From: Thalassovita autumnalis
GTDB lineage: Bacteria > Pseudomonadota > Alphaproteobacteria > Rhodobacterales > Rhodobacteraceae
Assembly (NCBI RefSeq): GCF_001458255.1
Contig: NZ_CYSB01000027.1
Coordinates: 88,306 to 152,305, forward strand
Direction of reading: 5' to 3'
DNA length: 64,000 nt
Shown: one piece after another, positions 62,070 through 64,000 of the stretch
Layout of the letters: the number at the start of each line of letters is the position of its first letter
Position numbering within the stretch: position 1 is the first letter of the stretch
The notes under the pieces: model-generated
What the model was told of the DNA's origin: nothing
Seen by the model: only the letters and a program-made list of their open reading frames with translations
Databases searched by the model: none
Position numbers and translations under genes: made by a program

Positions 62070-64000
62070 ATGGGGCCTTGGCGCCGGTTCCTGAGTGTTG
62101 GGGTCTGGGTGCAGTCCGCCATTTTGGGGTTGGTCATTTTGGTCAGCCTGCCTTTGTCTGTGCAGATTTGGGGTGAGGTGTCGCGCAAGCTTGACGATTT
62201 GCGCACCTCTCAGAATGACAATGTGATCTGGAACCTGACCCAGTTGGAGGTTGAGTTCCTGAAGTTTGAACGCACTTTGATCTTGGGCATCCAGGAAGGC
62301 GCGCCCGATGCCAAACAGCTGCAGGAGGTGCGGCGTCGCTTCAACATCTACTTCAGCCGGTTGGAAACGCTAAACGGCGGGGCGCTTTATCAGCGCGCGT
62401 TCGAAGAATACGGCACCATGGGCATCCTGACCGGATTGCGCATGGAAGTGGCTGAAATCCTGCCCTACTTCGAGCTGCCGGATGATGAGTTCTATACCAA
62501 GCTACCGGAAATTCTGGCCATGCAGGAGGGCCGGGAACGTCTGGTGCGCCGCATTATCGCGCGCGGCAATCAGTTCACCGGTGTGCATGGTCAGGCACAG
62601 CGGGATGACATCAGCCGATTGTTGTTGCGCCTGTCGATCGCCTCAATGGTGCTGTTTGTGGCGCTTGGGCTGGCGACCATTCTGTTCTTTCGCCAATCGA
62701 TGGGCCATCGGGCCCGTGCGATTGAGCACAAACAATCCTCGGCCCGATTTGCCACTGTTATCTCTACCTCACCAGATGCGCTGATCGTGACCGATGATGC
62801 GGGCAATATTGTTGAGTTCAACCGCGCCGCGGAACGGTTGGTGGGCATCGAACGCGCCCGCGCCCTTGGCAATCCTTTCCCCCGCTATCTGACCGATCAG
62901 GATGGCGAGCTGGCCGACCTGCCGCTGGCCAATGGCAGCCGCATCGCGGGTGTGCAGCTGACCTTGCAGACCGCCAGCAGCGCTTTGGTGCCGGTGGAGC
63001 TGTCACAGGGTGTGGCCGAGTTTGAGACGCAGCGCTTCTACGTCTACTTCCTGCGCGACATTTCGGATCGTCTGGCTGCCGACCGTGCGCTGTTGGCGTC
63101 ACGGGATCGGGCGCTTGCCGGTGAACGGGCGAAATCCCGGTTCCTTGCGGTGATGAGCCATGAGATGCGCACGCCTTTGAACGGTATTCTGGGCTTGGTT
63201 GAGCTACTCCGCAGTGGTGACACCCCACCTGAAGAGCAGAAGCGCTACCTTGAACTGCTGCGCAACTCGGGCCAGATCCTGCTGGATCACGTGAATGACG
63301 TGCTGGACATTGCCCAGCTGGAAGCCGACGGCGTGCGGCTGAACCCGCAGCCCTTTGATATGGACCAGATGTTGGCCGATATCCTTGGCCCGATGGAGGT
63401 CGCGGCAGAGGCGCGCGGCAATCACATCGCGCTGGATAAATCCGGCCCACTGGGGTGGTTCCATGGCGATGGCGCGCGGCTGCGCCAGGTTTTGACCAAC
63501 CTGATCGGCAATGCGGTGAAATTCACCAATGAGGGCGCGGTGATAGTCTCGGCCGTTAGCTACGCCGGGCGGCGGGGTGACACGGCGATGGTCGAGTTTC
63601 AGATCACCGACACTGGCGTCGGCATCGCAGAACAAGACGTGGCGCGGATCTTCGATGATTTTGTGCGGATTGATCGGGGCGACAGCCAACAGCCTGAGGG
63701 TACCGGCCTTGGTCTGGGCATCGCCAAACGGATCGTCGAAGCGATGGGCGGCCAGATCGGCGTTGACAGCATTGAGGGTGATGGATCCACCTTCTGGGTG
63801 ACCCTGGAACTGCCGCGCGCGACCCCTGTTCAGGCCGGTCTGGCTGCGGGCGCTGCCCTGAGCGATCAGGAAGAGGCAGAAAATCCCCTGAAAATTTTGG
63901 TGGTTGAGGATAATGCCACCAACCGTCTGGTGGTGCGGGATCTGCTGAAGTGGTCCCACCTTTTCGGACAGTTTTGCAGCTTTGCTAAGGTGTATCGGGT
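62070..64000 (+). CDS. Hybrid sensor histidine kinase (PAS-HisKA-HATPase-receiver), cut by window end and probably interrupted
   Basis: The frame is open from the ATG at 62070 (GGAG upstream) to the window end. Two membrane segments (~12-35 and ~190-213) bracket a ~150-residue periplasmic sensor. A PAS domain follows (FATVISTSPDALIVTDDAGNIVEFNRAAERL), then the HisKA H-box MSHEMRTPLNGILG with phospho-His near residue 364, the N-box LTNLIGNAVKF, G-boxes DTGVGIAE and GTGLGLGIAK, and the start of a receiver (LKILVVEDNATNRLVVRDLLK at ~607). After base 63950 the sequence stops resembling a receiver (WSHLFGQFCSFAKVY), which suggests an inserted element. The likely partner is the LuxR response regulator, and the periplasmic Moco-fold protein may feed it a signal. 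Confidence 0.8.
   Translation, partial: MGPWRRFLSVGVWVQSAILGLVILVSLPLSVQIWGEVSRKLDDLRTSQNDNVIWNLTQLEVEFLKFERTLILGIQEGAPDAKQLQEVRRRFNIYFSRLETLNGGALYQRAFEEYGTMGILTGLRMEVAEILPYFELPDDEFYTKLPEILAMQEGRERLVRRIIARGNQFTGVHGQAQRDDISRLLLRLSIASMVLFVALGLATILFFRQSMGHRARAIEHKQSSARFATVISTSPDALIVTDDAGNIVEFNRAAERLVGIERARALGNPFPRYLTDQDGELADLPLANGSRIAGVQLTLQTASSALVPVELSQGVAEFETQRFYVYFLRDISDRLAADRALLASRDRALAGERAKSRFLAVMSHEMRTPLNGILGLVELLRSGDTPPEEQKRYLELLRNSGQILLDHVNDVLDIAQLEADGVRLNPQPFDMDQMLADILGPMEVAAEARGNHIALDKSGPLGWFHGDGARLRQVLTNLIGNAVKFTNEGAVIVSAVSYAGRRGDTAMVEFQITDTGVGIAEQDVARIFDDFVRIDRGDSQQPEGTGLGLGIAKRIVEAMGGQIGVDSIEGDGSTFWVTLELPRATPVQAGLAAGAALSDQEEAENPLKILVVEDNATNRLVVRDLLKWSHLFGQFCSFAKVYR
63951..64000. mobile_element. 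Possible insertion-sequence end inside the hybrid kinase gene
   Basis: At 63951 the receiver domain is abruptly replaced by TGGTCCCACCTTTTCGGACA..., which looks like the terminal repeat of an IS3-type or similar element (starts TG, then GGTCC...GGACA). Only 50 bases are visible, so no transposase, second end or target duplication can be checked. Confidence 0.35.

Overview
The window looks like a chromosomal segment of a marine alphaproteobacterium of the Roseobacter/Rhodobacteraceae type. It is GC-rich, its genes are tightly packed with many 4-bp ATGA overlaps, and the gene content (xylose operon with a ROK regulator, acs-adk-DUF4212/symporter block, RlmE/Ppx pair, MetF/cobalamin methyltransferase pair, many LuxR/LysR/AraC regulators) is typical of that group. 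No rRNA, tRNA or CRISPR array was seen. The first gene and the last gene are both cut by the window edges.

Region 1 (1-11.7 kb) is the least ordinary part. The C-terminal half of a large Calx-beta/RTX surface or secreted protein is followed, with ATGA coupling, by a HlyD-type adaptor with an extra cytoplasmic N-terminal domain, a PqqD-like/M50-metalloprotease/HlyD membrane protein, a shortened SecA-like ATPase and a small periplasmic adaptor. A gene for an unknown protein and an Omp85-type beta-barrel without POTRA domains lie next to it. I read this as a candidate dedicated export system for the RTX protein, powered by a SecA paralogue rather than a type I ABC ATPase.

Region 2 (11.8-14.7 kb) holds a TauD/gamma-butyrobetaine-hydroxylase-like dioxygenase, a class II aldolase-like protein and a divergent LysR regulator.

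Region 3 (14.8-32.8 kb) appears to be one regulon. It contains a peptide-type ABC transporter operon (the substrate-binding gene has a frameshift just after its signal peptide), a RutR-like TetR regulator, a complete coenzyme F420 set (cofG, cofH, cofD, cofC, cofE), an NADPH:F420 reductase and an F420-type luciferase-like oxidoreductase. Divergent from these is an operon for beta-ureidopropionase, dihydropyrimidinase and an NCS1 nucleobase transporter. A dihydropyrimidine dehydrogenase is missing. The same palindrome, TTTGAyC-N4-GrTCAAA, lies in the divergent cof/pyd promoter region and upstream of the ABC operon. The suggested reading is that F420H2, recharged from NADPH, drives the first reductive step of pyrimidine (or related cyclic ureide) breakdown.

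Region 4 (33-44.7 kb) is xylose uptake and catabolism (xylB, xylR, xylF, xylH, xylG, xylA) with an embedded di-haem MauG/CcpA-like cytochrome and a CRTAC1-like beta-propeller protein, then an ApbE flavin transferase. Two xyl promoters share a candidate XylR operator.

Region 5 (45-54.5 kb) is acetate use (acs, adk, DUF4212, Na+/solute symporter), followed by a cNMP/CBS/DUF294 protein, a small membrane protein and a membrane-anchored DEDDh exonuclease. Region 6 (54.5-59.4 kb) holds rlmE, ppx and a C1-folate group. Region 7 (59.4-64 kb) holds a VOC protein, AraC and LuxR regulators, a periplasmic Moco-oxidoreductase-fold protein without cysteine, and a hybrid histidine kinase whose receiver domain breaks off close to the window end, probably at a mobile element.
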